Shown here piece after piece: positions 22,109 through 33,405 of a stretch of 64,000 bases of DNA. The position numbers were made by a program, and so were the translations under genes. Every line of letters starts with the position of its first letter. Position 1 is the stretch's first letter. The stretch comes from Trichodelitschia bisporula (lineage: Eukaryota > Ascomycota > Dothideomycetes > Phaeotrichales > Phaeotrichaceae). The stretch spans positions 1,397,148 through 1,461,147 of the forward strand of contig ML996687.1 of the NCBI GenBank assembly GCA_010356995.1, in the 5' to 3' direction. The notes beneath the pieces were generated by a model, which was not told where the DNA came from, did not search any database, and worked only from the letters and a program-made list of their open reading frames with translations.

Positions 22109-23944
22109 ATGGCCGTCTCCGATGGCATTGCCACACAGGCCCTTGAGGGGTTTGCCGACGGAGCCTCCTACGACAAGTACAGACCGACGTATCCCGATGA
22201 AGCCGTTGACAGGCTGCTTGGCTCGCTCGGGCTGATTGGCTTTGACGGCGCCATCGTCGTTGACCTGGCCGCCGGCACCGGGAAATTTACTGAAGCCCTC
22301 GCGCGGAGAAAGGAAAGTTTCGATGTGATCGCTGTCGAGCCGCATAACGCCATGCGTGGAGAGCTGGAGAGGAAACAACTGGCTCGCGCAGTCGTCAAGG
22401 AAGGTATCGCCAACAGCATCCCGCTTGAAGATGCGTCCGCCGATGCGTTGGTAGTTGCTCAGGTACGTGTCTGCGATGCACAGGCTCTCGTCTCTTATGC
22501 TTTCTTTCCCTTCCTCGTGCACGCTGGTTTCCTTGCTATGATGGCCCACCTTCGCCTTGCAGATACCGCTGTTGTCGCTTTGTCCCGTCCAAGGTCGTCT
22601 CGGATCGGAACCGCGCCTCTCCCTCGGTGCGACCCATCCCCCGCCATCCACATCCAGCGCGTGCGACGACGCTAAGCATTTGGTTTCCCAACTGAGCATC
22701 GTCTAAGACGCCGTTTTACCAATCGCAGGTGCAGCAGAAGCCTGAGCGGATGTTCGATTAAGAATTTTTGGTACGCTCACAGACGGACCGACCGTATTGC
22801 CTTCCAGAAATAGGGCTCAGCCAATAGTCTGCAACAGACACGAGCCATAATGGATCCATCTCCACCATCACCAAGCAAAAGCCGGTCGGGAATGCCGTCA
22901 TCAGGACCCACGGGGCTTGTGGCTTTACTCGCTTAGTCATTCCGAGGCTGACGCCAATTGCCTAATTAGGCCTTTCACTGGTTTGCGAACATGGGTGCGC
23001 TACGGGAAGTCTACCGAGTGCTGAAGCCTGGTGCGGGTTTCGGGATGATATGGAATATAGAGGACTGTAAGCGCCTACCGTCTTTGAAGTTCACCGCGCC
23101 GTTTACTGTCCCACTTAGCCTTGCGGATGCATCCGAGGCGTGCCGTAGTCCAACCGGCCGAGTATAAATATGCTGCAGACCCCGCTGACATGGTTTCAGA
23201 CAACCAGACTCGCGATGCTGGGATGAGCACCGAGTGGGAGGGTAAGTTGCGCGACCTCGTATGGACTCGTGGCAACGATACTCCCCGCTTTCGACACAAC
23301 AAATGGCGTGCTGTCTTTGATGAGCAGCTCTCCAACCCCCTGAGGTTGACGGCGGGTGCTGAACCGTTGTTCTCGCTCCCAATTGGGGAGGACAAAGTTC
23401 CCTGGACGGTGTGGCTGACGAAGGAGAATCTGTGGAGCCGGTATATGACCTTGGGACCGCATTCGGTGCTAACAGGAAAGGAACTGGAGGTATGTGGGCC
23501 ATTTCCTCAGCACCATGTCATAGCTGCCTGGCCATACCCGGCTGCTTCATATCCACGGGTGTCTCTATCGGCCCTTCTCTTACCATATGTCCCTCTTCAC
23601 TGCGACATAACCCCTCATCTCTAAGGTGTTCTGGGACTTGTCGATAGCCTTGTCGTCAAGGTGCCGCCTGTTGCCCACCTATCGATGTGTATCACATCCA
23701 TTCGATGTGCTGCGTTGTATCCGGAGCAATCGGCTGCATTTCGGCATGCCCGCTTTCCGATCGGTGTCCAGCCTTATATTTTTTTTGCTTTGCGCATACT
23801 CTCCGTGCTGACTGCCTATTTCAGGATACTCGGAGGGTATTCGACAGCGCTCTCCAGGGTGCCGATGTCGAAGTGAACGACGAAGGCTTAGTCGCCGTGC
23901 ACGGTGTGACCTACATCGCATGGACGAGCAGACTCCCGAATTAG
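22109..23944 (+). CDS. Class I SAM-dependent methyltransferase
   Basis: Four exons (22109-22462, 22970-23066, 23200-23489, 23825-23944) give 286 residues. The start FADGASYDKYRPTYPDEAVD is typical of the methyltransferase family related to yeast Crg1/Tmt1. Motif I is VVDLAAGTGKFTEAL (about residues 50-64), with the SAM acidic residue in VIAVEPHNAM. After splicing, VAQAFHWFANMGALREVYRVL gives the motif IV/V region, followed by GMIWNIEDYNQTRD. The C-terminal block WTVWLTKENLWSRY and the end GVTYIAWTSRL complete the family pattern. The introns are 507, 133 and 335 nt, far longer than elsewhere in the window, yet each has a GCTGAC branch point and clean borders. The substrate is unknown; relatives methylate small carboxylic acids or lipids. 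Confidence 0.85.
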
Positions 23945-25080
23945 TGCACTGTTGCACGCCATCGTGGGACGAGACGGCTCCTGCATATGGGGTCGCGTCG
24001 GCCGGAACGACCAGTCATGCGGAAGCCTTACCGTGGGACTGGATTCCGGCAGTTCGCCAGTGTAACTGCATCGGCCAGTAGAATTGAAGAAATAGACGGT
24101 AGATCCGAGCACAAATTGTCCCTCATGGTCTGACCCTTTGGGTGTTGATTGTCTCGACTTGCACCTCTGTAGAGCGCGGATAGTGTTTGGTGCAGAACTG
24201 GGTGGAGCATTCTCCGGACTGCTGGCTCTTTAGGTTGGTGATAGGCTGGAGGTGAAGGATGCAGACAAAGCCTTGTCGTATCCCGGAGGTCGACGTGCGC
24301 TGATAATGCTTCAGGAACGGACTTGCAAATGCGACCCCGCGACCCCCCGCTCGTCCCCACGCCGCCCCTCATGGCATGTACTTGAACGAGCTACGAACAC
24401 TCCTATGATTTTCCGTCACTCTAGGCTTCTTGAACAAGATGCTTCTTGCTCTGGGGGACCAGTGCCCTTTCGGGTTGCAGCAGCGACATTTATCACTGGT
24501 GAAAATGGGGGAGCATATCCACAGCCTCAGCACTCGGACACCCCCTCTTCAATTGAGCCTTACGACAACAGCTCAAAAGAAAACCAGCTAGTCCAGGGCT
24601 TGCTACTTCCTGCCCCATGCGCGGATTGTGGCCGTCATCACTTCAGGGAGCGGCGTGCAGTTCCCCAACTCTCTCAAGCTTCATTACCACGCAACTGTGC
24701 GTGGAGCAGACCAAATCGAGCGCGGAAAACAGACGTATGACTCTGGAATTAGGGTTAAATAGACCACTCTGGCTTTTAGCACATGATTTGGCTGGTGGGC
24801 CTCATCTTTGACTGCAAGCCTTCCGACATCGCGCACCCCTCAACCTAGCCGACGGTTTTGGAAAGTGCGAATGCATATGCTGACGTCACTGCCTTCATCG
24901 CTCGTACTTCTTTAGAATGCTGACTCAACATGCTCACTCCTGCCTAAATATATTTCTCGTAGTCAGTTCTTTCCTCGTCTTTCTTCTTCACCTCCCAAGC
25001 TTCATTCAGCATCATCGCTCAACATCATCCATCGGCATCATCCATCGGCAAGACTCATCACCATTGTCCATTAATCACAT
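23945..25080. other. Gene-poor region downstream of the methyltransferase
   Basis: 1.1 kb with no supported gene. Open frames are short, without domains. The right edge (24960-25060) is rich in CATC motifs (short imperfect repeats such as CATCATCCATCGG). Confidence 0.45.
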
Positions 25081-26825
25081 GGGGTTTCAGTGTGATTGAA
25101 ACACTTGTCCAATATATCGTGCCTGGTCCTGCTGAGGAGGCCGGTGTTGCGAAGGCCAATGATGCCAACATATCCAACCTCGCGGTTGCGCATGCCGAGA
25201 CGGCCAATGAGGCTGGCTCAGGTACTCCTGCTCTGCATTAAATCTATCCAGGATCTTCTACTTTGATCCACAGCGCCGGGTATCACCGTCACCCATCACA
25301 TTCATCTACCAACATCCACCACCACCATCAGGAATGTGCTTAGCTGAAGAAGCGCTCGGCTCGGGTTGCTGGCCTTCGTGACAAAAATCCTAAAGCTCCC
25401 AGAGGTCTTCGGACGGGCGGGCAGTCTGGGTTTGAGGAAGAGAGAAAGTTCTAGTCCCAACGTCAGATTGGAGTTCCACTCAGTTGGAGGTACTCAAAAT
25501 ATCCATAAAGCGGGACGACCTAGCCAGTCTCGTCGCAGGCGTCTGCTCTCTCGAGAATGTGAAAGCGGGAGATCCAAAGCTAGCGGCTCCAGTTTTCCCC
25601 CATTAAGGAGCCATGGAACTTAGCACCGCCAGAGATACGGAAAGCTTGTGTCGATACTCCGGCTTGTACCGACCTCCTGGTCAAGCTGGCGGCACTCAAG
25701 TATCGCACGACTGAGGCTGGGTCTTTGACATCGACGGTACACTCCCCTCAGTCATGGCTGTTCCAGCTGCTCCGGTGTCTACGGATGCCATTTCTCAGCA
25801 GAGACCGCAGGCACCAGTGGAGAAGGGGTGGCTGTTAAGAAATCGAAGATGCGTCAGCTCGGGATCATATGGCACAGCGGGTGGCCGTTGGAGAGTACGT
25901 GCAAGGGATATGAGGAAATGTGGCTATAAAGACGGGCTTCCGACGGGGGAGAAAGAGGAGAAAAGGAGGGGAGGGGACGGTGAGAGGATGGACGTGGACG
26001 GCGAAGAGGAGGACGGTCGCGAGGCCGAGAGTGATTTCGTCTGTTCCCCATCGCAGGCGACCCAAAGACTGTCTCCATTATCGCTCTATCCGGACAGCCG
26101 CAGGTAAACGCCACGCGTCATTACGATCGCCGCGAGTGGATGTTTCCCATGGCAGCCAATTGACATACCGGGCAGGCGCTTTTGATGATGATCCACCGAA
26201 ACCACTTCGACGCTGCAGGCAGCGAGGGATCAGAGCAGGAAGAATTCTGTGGACGCTCGTCCTCGCCCGGATGATGCGATCGTCAAGACGTATGATATGC
26301 CGCAGCCTTCTCCCATTTCCAACTACCACAAGCCGATGCGCCAGAAACCCGACTTTATGAAGGCGAATCATCTCACGTGTGCAGACTAGGACAAGCTTCT
26401 AGCCATTCTCGAAGAAATAACGTCATCCAAACCCCATCATACTCCTCTCCTCTTCTCTTTTCATATCTCATCTCCCAGTGCGTCGAAGCTCGCCGTGTCA
26501 TTGAGCAAATCAAAGCAGCCTGATACAGGTGCGTGGGTGCACGGGCAGCGAGACAGCAAAAGCGAGTTAGGTGTTTGGTCTTACGATATAAAAGGCATCG
26601 AGATGAAATATTGTACCTAGTATCGTCCTTTGGGGGTCAACATCTACAGAAAATCAACGCAATACATCCTCTCGCCGCTTGGATAACCTCATTGATGGTT
26701 CACCGCGGTACTTCCAAGTGGGTGAACTGGCTGCGGTTCCAGTGCCAGTTCCGCATTTATTGGACGAGCAGGCGGAGAATTCGAAGGAGCCCTGGTGTCT
26801 TAGCATCCATCCCGAGTATTAAGTG
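25081..26825 (+). pseudogene. Decayed coding-like region of unknown family
   Basis: No intact frame exists, but patches of protein-like sequence follow one another on +. Examples are YIVPGPAEEAGVAKANDAN near 25.11 kb, RSARVAGLRDKNPKAPRGL near 25.35 kb, IKRDDLASLVAGVCSLENV near 25.51 kb and PPEIRKACVDTPACTDLLVK near 25.65 kb. Further on come MRQKPDFMKANHL near 26.34 kb, ITSSKPHH near 26.43 kb and SPRYFQVGELAAVPVPVPHL near 26.71 kb. Amino acid composition is ordinary rather than low-complexity, unlike random frames in this window. Junctions between patches mostly lack convincing splice sites, so I read it as a broken gene rather than a multi-exon one. I recognise no domain. It could instead be a fast-evolving intact gene whose introns I failed to place. 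Confidence 0.4.
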
Positions 26826-28021
26826 AAGCTTCATTGCCGTGTTTCCTTGATTTGTAAGACCCTGTGGTTGAGGACGCCGACAGGTGAGCACTGAATGCTG
26901 AGCGATTCCCGTTCAAGTTGACCGTCTGATGATCTCCCTATTACTTATCAGGACCTGCAGTTGTGATGGCATTAATTCCACACTCTTGGGAAGTCCCCGT
27001 GGTACCATAGTCGTTCGTGCCTCCGGTTGCTAGGCCAACAGGTGTTTAGAGTGGGTGGGGTGGATTTGATTCGCGACCGTATGGATTTCCGGAATGTCCG
27101 CTCGACAATCCTAGGTGCTGAGTTCCTATGCAAGAGGGCTCCGTTCTCGCCTTGGCCTGCCCAAGGAATGGTCGACAGAGTGAGTTGAGCGGTTCTGCGT
27201 ATCTTTCATCCAAAGCCCCTTTGGGAGCGCCGTGAGATTCGGTACCACTCATATGGGGTGACGCGGGGAACTGTGGGAACTTCAGGCGGATACCTCTCAC
27301 TAGCATCAAGCTCTCCTAAGTGTGCATAAACGAGTTTTTGGAAATGAAGAAGGTCTGCACCAAATCGGTTGAATTCGCCTTGTCTGTACATCCGTATTAT
27401 CGGTCATCCGGAATCGTCGAGTGGCGGGCATCGCTCAGCAGCATCGAAGTTTGGAACCTGACGATCTGTGAGCTGAGTTGCTTTTCCAATCACCTCGCGG
27501 CTACCAACTAAACTCTCTAGCATAGCCACATCATGATAGGGGCAGCGGGAGTCTCCAAATGGCTACATCAACCCAACCTGGACAAGGCTTATCACGTGGT
27601 CACGATGACCCGAAATGGAAATTATTGGTTCTGACTCTTCAAGCTTCAGTCAGCGGCTCAACATTGGATGCCAACAGTTATAAAGCACATTTCCGGCTTC
27701 AGGAAAGTCACATTGCTCGGTCGAAAGCTGTCAGAAGTGTGTTCCAATGCATCCGCGTCCCACAGGACAGTCGCCGCAGGTCCGCACAATGGACGGGCCA
27801 TGGAAATTGCGGCAGAGCCCCTCTCGACCAGCCTCAGCCACTCTAAATCCTTCTCCAAGGTTTTATGTAAAGTTGTTGCGCCAAACACTGAAGAACAGGG
27901 GCTGAACGGCAAAAGAATCGGGGGAGGATGATGAATTCAGCTCATGGAGGAGCTATCTAGCGATCTGCTGTTCATGCGAGGTGTGTCTATGGCCAGATTC
28001 AAGGTGTTCCTTTTGCTTCGA
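26826..28021. other. Gene-poor region beside the copia relic
   Basis: 1.2 kb. Short coding-like patches occur on both strands (for example - strand 27206-27391 and + strand 27655-27931) but none extends or carries a motif. It may be further decayed accessory sequence. Confidence 0.4.
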
Positions 28022-28860
28022 TCATAGATCACTTTCTATGAACTGGGTAAAGTGCGAGACGATCGAATCGAGAGTCCAGGTTTCCCTTGCGGCCATCATT
28101 GAGAATACCGTATGATGAGGTCTGACAGCGAACAGGAAGTCTTGGACCTTCTCGGTCCGGAACGAGCAGTCATGTTGCTGTGCCTCAAAATCAAAGACTA
28201 GCCACTTTTGAAGCCAATCTTTGAGATTGGGTTTGCCGTAGCTTTGACGATGGTGGTTGTATTCGCGTCTGATATTCTGCTGTACCACCTCTGGATCAGG
28301 GGCAACCTTTTCCTGGAGCCTATGGTACTGCTGAGAAGGTGTGTCACAGTCCACGATAAGCCCACGAAGGAGCTTAGAGATGGATTTAATAATGAAGGTC
28401 TCGATCTCGGCTCCGATCCGACTTTGCTCAGTGGTCCAGAAATGCTGAGCGCGCCATGCGTCTTACTCTCCATTGGCAATGTTCTCCGGCGGCCGCAATT
28501 TGCGTTTTGGTTCTGCCCATGGATCGTCGAAATTGGCCGGCAGAGGATTCGGAGAAGTATCGATCAGATGTTTGCCGCTAACGGAGTCCACGAAGATCTC
28601 CAGCTGCCGTTTCCACTCATACCACTGCTTGGATTCCCGGAGACTAGAGCGTTATTTGCCGGTCGAGCCATAATTGTTAGACGTGAGTAGATGATGTCGG
28701 ATTTCTTAAAGCTTGCTGCTTATAAGTTAGTTGACCTTTCGAAAGTTAAGGACTTAGGGGAATTACTAAGTACATCCCACTCACCTGCTTAGACAAACGG
28801 CTAGTAATCAACGCAGGTACGCAACCTCGCGAATTAAAGAGTGTATCTTTAATCAAAAGA
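28022..28860 (-). mobile_element. Relic of a Ty1/copia-type LTR retrotransposon (gag part)
   Basis: On the - strand, about 28700 to 28022 reads as a Gag-like protein: QWYEWKRQLEIFVDSV near the start resembles the N-terminal block of copia Gag, followed by a helical region and LKDWLQKWLVFDFEAQQH. No protease, integrase or reverse transcriptase follows. The AT-rich 28700-28860 upstream of it may be what is left of the leader or LTR, although no terminal repeat pair can be seen. The element is broken and mostly missing, with only one long open stretch left. It looks old. Confidence 0.55.
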
Positions 28861-30390
28861 ATCAAGATATGCTAGTACTAAAATGGCTTTTATACAAACC
28901 GTGGCGGTCTTGGTCTATTGGAGTTCTCAATAAGTGCCAGAGCGCGGGGGACCTGTCAAGCAAACGGGCGAGAACTTCCCCTGGAAGGAGCCATGCCGCT
29001 CCCCTTTCCGTCCAGGTCAGTTGCAAACCCCTCAGCGGGAAGGAGCAGAAGACGCCACTCTTTCTTGCTTGACATACTGACCCCGCTTTGCTCTTGACGA
29101 CCTTCAGTCCGCTTCCGCCGGCCGCAATTCCCAAAGTCTCAAGCCGCATACACACATACTCATTCCTCTAGCACCTTAGGTCCTCCACTCTCCAAGCAAA
29201 CAGCTTGTAGACGAGAGGGGACAGAAGGAGGTGACGGGAGGCGAATCAATATGTGCACGCAGAGTACGCGTTGGAAGCCTCTTGAGGCATTTGCGGACAG
29301 GGGGAACGTGCCGTGCAGCGTCATTGCCAGGGTAGGGATCGAGACTTAACAGACCTACGTACTCCAGCGAGAGCGCACAGGTGCGTCCATAGCACCAGCA
29401 TTAGTTTCAGGTATTCCTCTATACACGAATACATACGTATATGCAATTTCATCCCTCCCCGTCATCGCACATGGTGATATATACCAACACCAGCCATCAG
29501 CCCACTCAGCGCCGATACCCAGCCCAACACCCGAAAATCCAGAGCCAAGTCTCCGAAACCACCAGCAACACCACATCCAACCACCGAAACCCAAGCACCC
29601 GTACCGCGCCGCCCATCCCAGGCCCAACCGAGTGGAGGAACACAAGCACAAACACAGTATTGCAGAGGAAGCACCTGAGCAGCCAAAGCACCTGATGAAA
29701 AAAAGGAGAGGAGAACAAGCATCAGTCGGGACAAGACGAGAATGGGTACTAAACCTGAAAGCAAGAACCCCGCCTTGCTCCATCCCGTCTCGTACGCGCC
29801 GTATCCCCTCAGAGGCCCAATTCCATTCCATTCTGTTGCTCCGTTCGTGGTCCCAAAGCACAGTGAACGCCCATTACCAGGCCAGTGTCTGTGAGACAAA
29901 GACCCGCAAAAAGGAAAGAAGAAAACATCCCACACGCAAGCAAGCGTACAGCGAAGTAGGGAGTTAGAAATGCAGTACGCACAAGAAGAGGAATGAACGA
30001 AACCAGTCTCCCCCCAGCCCCAATATTAAAGACCGACGAACCCCCAAAGCTTTCGTCATTTTGTCGCCCTGCGGCGCTCTGTGCATGTCTTCAAGTATAG
30101 CGCATGCAAAATGAAATAACGCTCGCCAATGACCTGCTTATGACAATTTGTGATGAATCCCATTTCATCCAACAGCCCTCCTGAAGTGCAGATCAAATCC
30201 CGAAAACGCCGTGAGCTATGCTGCAATTTGATGGAAAAAGTTAGTTACGGACAGGGAGTCAAGAAACTGGAATGCCGGTTAAGGATAGAAATGAGGTAGG
30301 GGGTGTTGAAGTGATGATACTGCCGTGACGGGGCGAGCAGCACGTGCCGCCAGATCTGTGAGCTGGTGGCGTAGACCAAAGTTGAGACGA
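28861..30390. other. Gene-poor region 3' of atg1
   Basis: 1.5 kb. It includes the 3' UTR of atg1. Hydrophobic open frames on - at 29462-29935 lie in several overlapping frames and no family was recognised. No repeat is obvious. Confidence 0.45.
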
Positions 30391-33300
30391 CTACCGCGGC
30401 GGCGTGTTCGACATGGCGGGCGTAGCAGTCGGCGAAGAGCGGGCATACGTGTTGGGCAGCGCAGACCCAGAGTTGCGCTTAGCAGCCTTTTGAATCTCAA
30501 GCTTGCGCTTGAGAGACCGGAGGCGACCCTTGAGGCTCTCGAGTACTGCATCCGTTAGCACGCATCCAATTTTCCCAACAACCTCGCTCAACACAAAGTA
30601 AAGGGGTGCAAACATACGCTTCAGGACCGTGGCTCGATCCTCCGACTCAAGCCCATTAATCAACACCTCCTCAGCCGCTCCACGACGCGGCCGCTTCGCC
30701 CCCTCTTCATCATCCGCATCAAGAATGGCCTCGAGCATGTAAATCGCCGTACGATATGACAATTCTCCACCCTCGAGATCCTCATTCATGAGCTCATTCA
30801 CCGCCGCACTCCGGCTCATCTCCAAAGCGCGATCATACATCAGCTTCTCCGCCGTGACTCCCGTCGTCAAGTTGATATTCTCCGCACTGCCCGCGCCACT
30901 AGCACTCCCAACGCTCAGTGCCGCACTCGACCCACTCGCCGCCCCGTTCGGATGATTGCTCGGATGGCCCGGGTGGTCCAGCGGGAGGCGCTTCTGTGCC
31001 GCAACCAGCCGACGGCCGACAAAATCGCTCTTCTCGAGGCAGTCATTGAAGCGATTGCGCGACCACTGCACAATGCTATTGATCTTCGGCGCGACGCTGG
31101 CGGCGCCGCTACGCGCGGGTAGTGAGCGCGGCGCGGCACCGAGGACTTCGCCGCGGTTCTTGTGGCCCCACCAGGCGCCTGCGACGTCGATGATTTTGGC
31201 TAATATGGCGAGGGACTTGACATATAGTACGAGCGCTTCTTCTGCGATCGTGACAACCATGTCGACGGTGAGATCATCTTCCTCGCCTTCTTCCGAGCCT
31301 GCTGGATCGGCATCCGATGCGATGCGCTTGGCGCCACCGATGCCGAGACCCGCCGGCCGCGAGGGGATGAGTTGCTGGTATTTGACTTCGGCGAAGCCCC
31401 AGACTACGTCACTCCGGGTAGCCAAGTCCTCGATCACCATCGCGGTACGTGAATCTTCGTCACGTGATTCGAGGGTACGGCCGCCGTCTCCGATCATGAG
31501 AATACTGCTCTGAGCCGCAGTCGGATACGTAGGAAAGGCGCCATATCCCTGAGGAGGCGAGAGACCCTTGCCGGACGGCGGAGAGAAGCCCATCCCAAAG
31601 AGACGGAAGTTGGCCATGTTCAAAGCTTTGCTGATAGCGGACGTGGCCGACGTTGGGCTCTTACCATACCGCCGGTCGTACGAGCCACCACGCTGGTGTA
31701 GAGGTGTCTGCCGAGGAGCAATCTGGACAGCGCGGGTTTGACTCTGGGGCGCAGTGGTAGAAAGCGGTATGCCCTGTGCGGTGGCGCGACGAATCATGGC
31801 CCCCGTCTGTGCAGATGAAGGCGGTTCCCGGTACGCTCCATGGATCTGAGGCGAGTGAGCCAGCTCATCGGCAAAGGCATTCACTTCTACCTGGCGCTTC
31901 TCGACCAACACGTACTCCTGGTCCAGGACATCCTGGGCGGCACGGTTACGGGCTTCCCGCCGAGCGGTATCGTCACGGTCGCCTTTCTCCTTTAGCACCG
32001 AGGAAGAAGGCGACTTGCGGCGGCTGCCAGCGCGCTCCATGGCAACGGGGCGTTCCTGTTGGCGTGCTGGGGCCGTGGCAACTGAGGGCAGTGTGGGGCG
32101 GCGCTCAAGACGCGTTTGCATCTCGTCCGCGGGAAGGGAAGTAGTCCGGTCGACAGGAGGTGTTTTCGAGACGGTTGTCATCTGGCGGGAGGAAGGCCGC
32201 GATGTGGGAGTTCTACGGTCCGCTTCATCGTCCTGTGAATGATCCGACGGACGAGGCTTATTCCGAGACGCAAGATTGTACTGCAGAGTGGGCTCGGCTG
32301 GCCGGTCCTCGCCGACCAGTCCCGGAATGTCGTCCCGCATAACCGCATGTTCGAAGAAAGATTCGTAGGATATCCGCTCTGCCGGGTTCTTCTTGAGCAG
32401 GGCGCGGATGAGCTTCTTCATGCCATCGCTGATGACAAGCCCTTCCACGAACTTTATCCTGTCCTCGTTCTTTTCTATCCGCCGGAGAAGCTCGATGTGA
32501 TTGTTAGCGCGGAATGGCGGCTTCCCGACCATCATCTCGTGGAGGACAGTCCCGACGGACCACAGATCGGCCTTTGCATCGTACTTCTCGTAGCGGAGGA
32601 TCTCCGGAGCCATGTACAGCGGTGATCCGCACAGCGTCTCAGCAAGTGCTAAGCTGGGCAAGAAACGGGCGAATCCGAAGTCAGCAATCTTCAGCATCGG
32701 CAGCGACGGGATTCCGGCCGGCGGCTCCGTGGTTGAATCATCCACCATGACGGGCGTCCGGTCGGCCTTGTGCTTCTCGTACCACAGCCGGGATGGCACC
32801 AGAAGCAGATTTTGAGGTTTGATGTCACGATGCAGGAAGCTACGGGAGCGGATCCACTGTAGGGCGCTGGCGATCTGCTTGAGAAAGTGACGTACCACGA
32901 CTTCGTTGAGGCCGCCGACTTCAGGATTAGGGTATTTAACAAGCATATCCTTTGTCGCCTCGTGGTCTTTGAGCGTGGAGCGCTTCTTGATGAAGTTGGA
33001 AAGGTCTCCAAGCTCGCAGTATTCCATGACAAGGTGTACCTGCGTCGGGCCCTCCCGGCAGTCGAACAAGGCCACAATATGGGGGTGATGCAGAGACCTG
33101 AGGATCTTGACCTCTGCATCTAGGTTGTCCTTGAGCTTCTTGCTCAGCTTCGTGACGTTTACGGATTTGATGGCGACGAGGGAGCCATGGCTCTGAAGAC
33201 GGTCAGTCATACGGCCGGCGTTGGCGGTGAGAGCAGCAGCAGCGGCCTCGCCACCAGCAACACTCACGCTGTGAACACCGCGGAACACGCTGGCGAAGCT

Positions 33301-33405
33301 GCCCTTCCCGATTTCATTTAATCGCCTATAGTCTCCGATTATGACAGCGGGTTCGGCCGGGGGTGGCGGACGTCGCAGCGACGACGAGGGCGTACGAGAC
33401 TCCAT
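30391..33405 (-). CDS. atg1: Autophagy-initiating Ser/Thr kinase Atg1
   Basis: Three exons on - (33405-33268, 33192-30618, 30545-30391) give 955 residues. The two introns are 75 nt (GTGAGT, CTGAC, TTCAG) and 72 nt (GTATGT, GCTAAC, GCAG). Both are multiples of three without stops, so the unspliced frame reads 1004 codons straight through. Splicing the first makes the glycine-loop region match the family in length: IGKGSFASVFRGVHS joins SHGSLVAIK (K55). The catalytic loop is HRDIKPQN (D169), then DFGFAR (217-222) and GSPLYMAPE, with the long Atg1 insert between catalytic loop and DFG. A disordered middle follows, then the helical C-terminal domain that binds Atg13, ending in ESLKGRLRSLKRKLEIQKAA. 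It starts autophagosome formation with Atg13 and Atg17 under TOR control. Confidence 0.95.
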   Translation of the reverse strand: MESRTPSSSLRRPPPPAEPAVIIGDYRRLNEIGKGSFASVFRGVHSVSVAGGEAAAAALTANAGRMTDRLQSHGSLVAIKSVNVTKLSKKLKDNLDAEVKILRSLHHPHIVALFDCREGPTQVHLVMEYCELGDLSNFIKKRSTLKDHEATKDMLVKYPNPEVGGLNEVVVRHFLKQIASALQWIRSRSFLHRDIKPQNLLLVPSRLWYEKHKADRTPVMVDDSTTEPPAGIPSLPMLKIADFGFARFLPSLALAETLCGSPLYMAPEILRYEKYDAKADLWSVGTVLHEMMVGKPPFRANNHIELLRRIEKNEDRIKFVEGLVISDGMKKLIRALLKKNPAERISYESFFEHAVMRDDIPGLVGEDRPAEPTLQYNLASRNKPRPSDHSQDDEADRRTPTSRPSSRQMTTVSKTPPVDRTTSLPADEMQTRLERRPTLPSVATAPARQQERPVAMERAGSRRKSPSSSVLKEKGDRDDTARREARNRAAQDVLDQEYVLVEKRQVEVNAFADELAHSPQIHGAYREPPSSAQTGAMIRRATAQGIPLSTTAPQSQTRAVQIAPRQTPLHQRGGSYDRRYGKSPTSATSAISKALNMANFRLFGMGFSPPSGKGLSPPQGYGAFPTYPTAAQSSILMIGDGGRTLESRDEDSRTAMVIEDLATRSDVVWGFAEVKYQQLIPSRPAGLGIGGAKRIASDADPAGSEEGEEDDLTVDMVVTIAEEALVLYVKSLAILAKIIDVAGAWWGHKNRGEVLGAAPRSLPARSGAASVAPKINSIVQWSRNRFNDCLEKSDFVGRRLVAAQKRLPLDHPGHPSNHPNGAASGSSAALSVGSASGAGSAENINLTTGVTAEKLMYDRALEMSRSAAVNELMNEDLEGGELSYRTAIYMLEAILDADDEEGAKRPRRGAAEEVLINGLESEDRATVLKRMFAPLYFVLSEVVGKIGCVLTDAVLESLKGRLRSLKRKLEIQKAAKRNSGSALPNTYARSSPTATPAMSNTPPR

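Noticed and set aside
29462-29935. Hydrophobic 157-codon frame on - with other hydrophobic frames overlapping
   Set aside because: GT-rich DNA gives Val/Leu/Gly/Trp in every frame; no conserved motif or clear splice structure.
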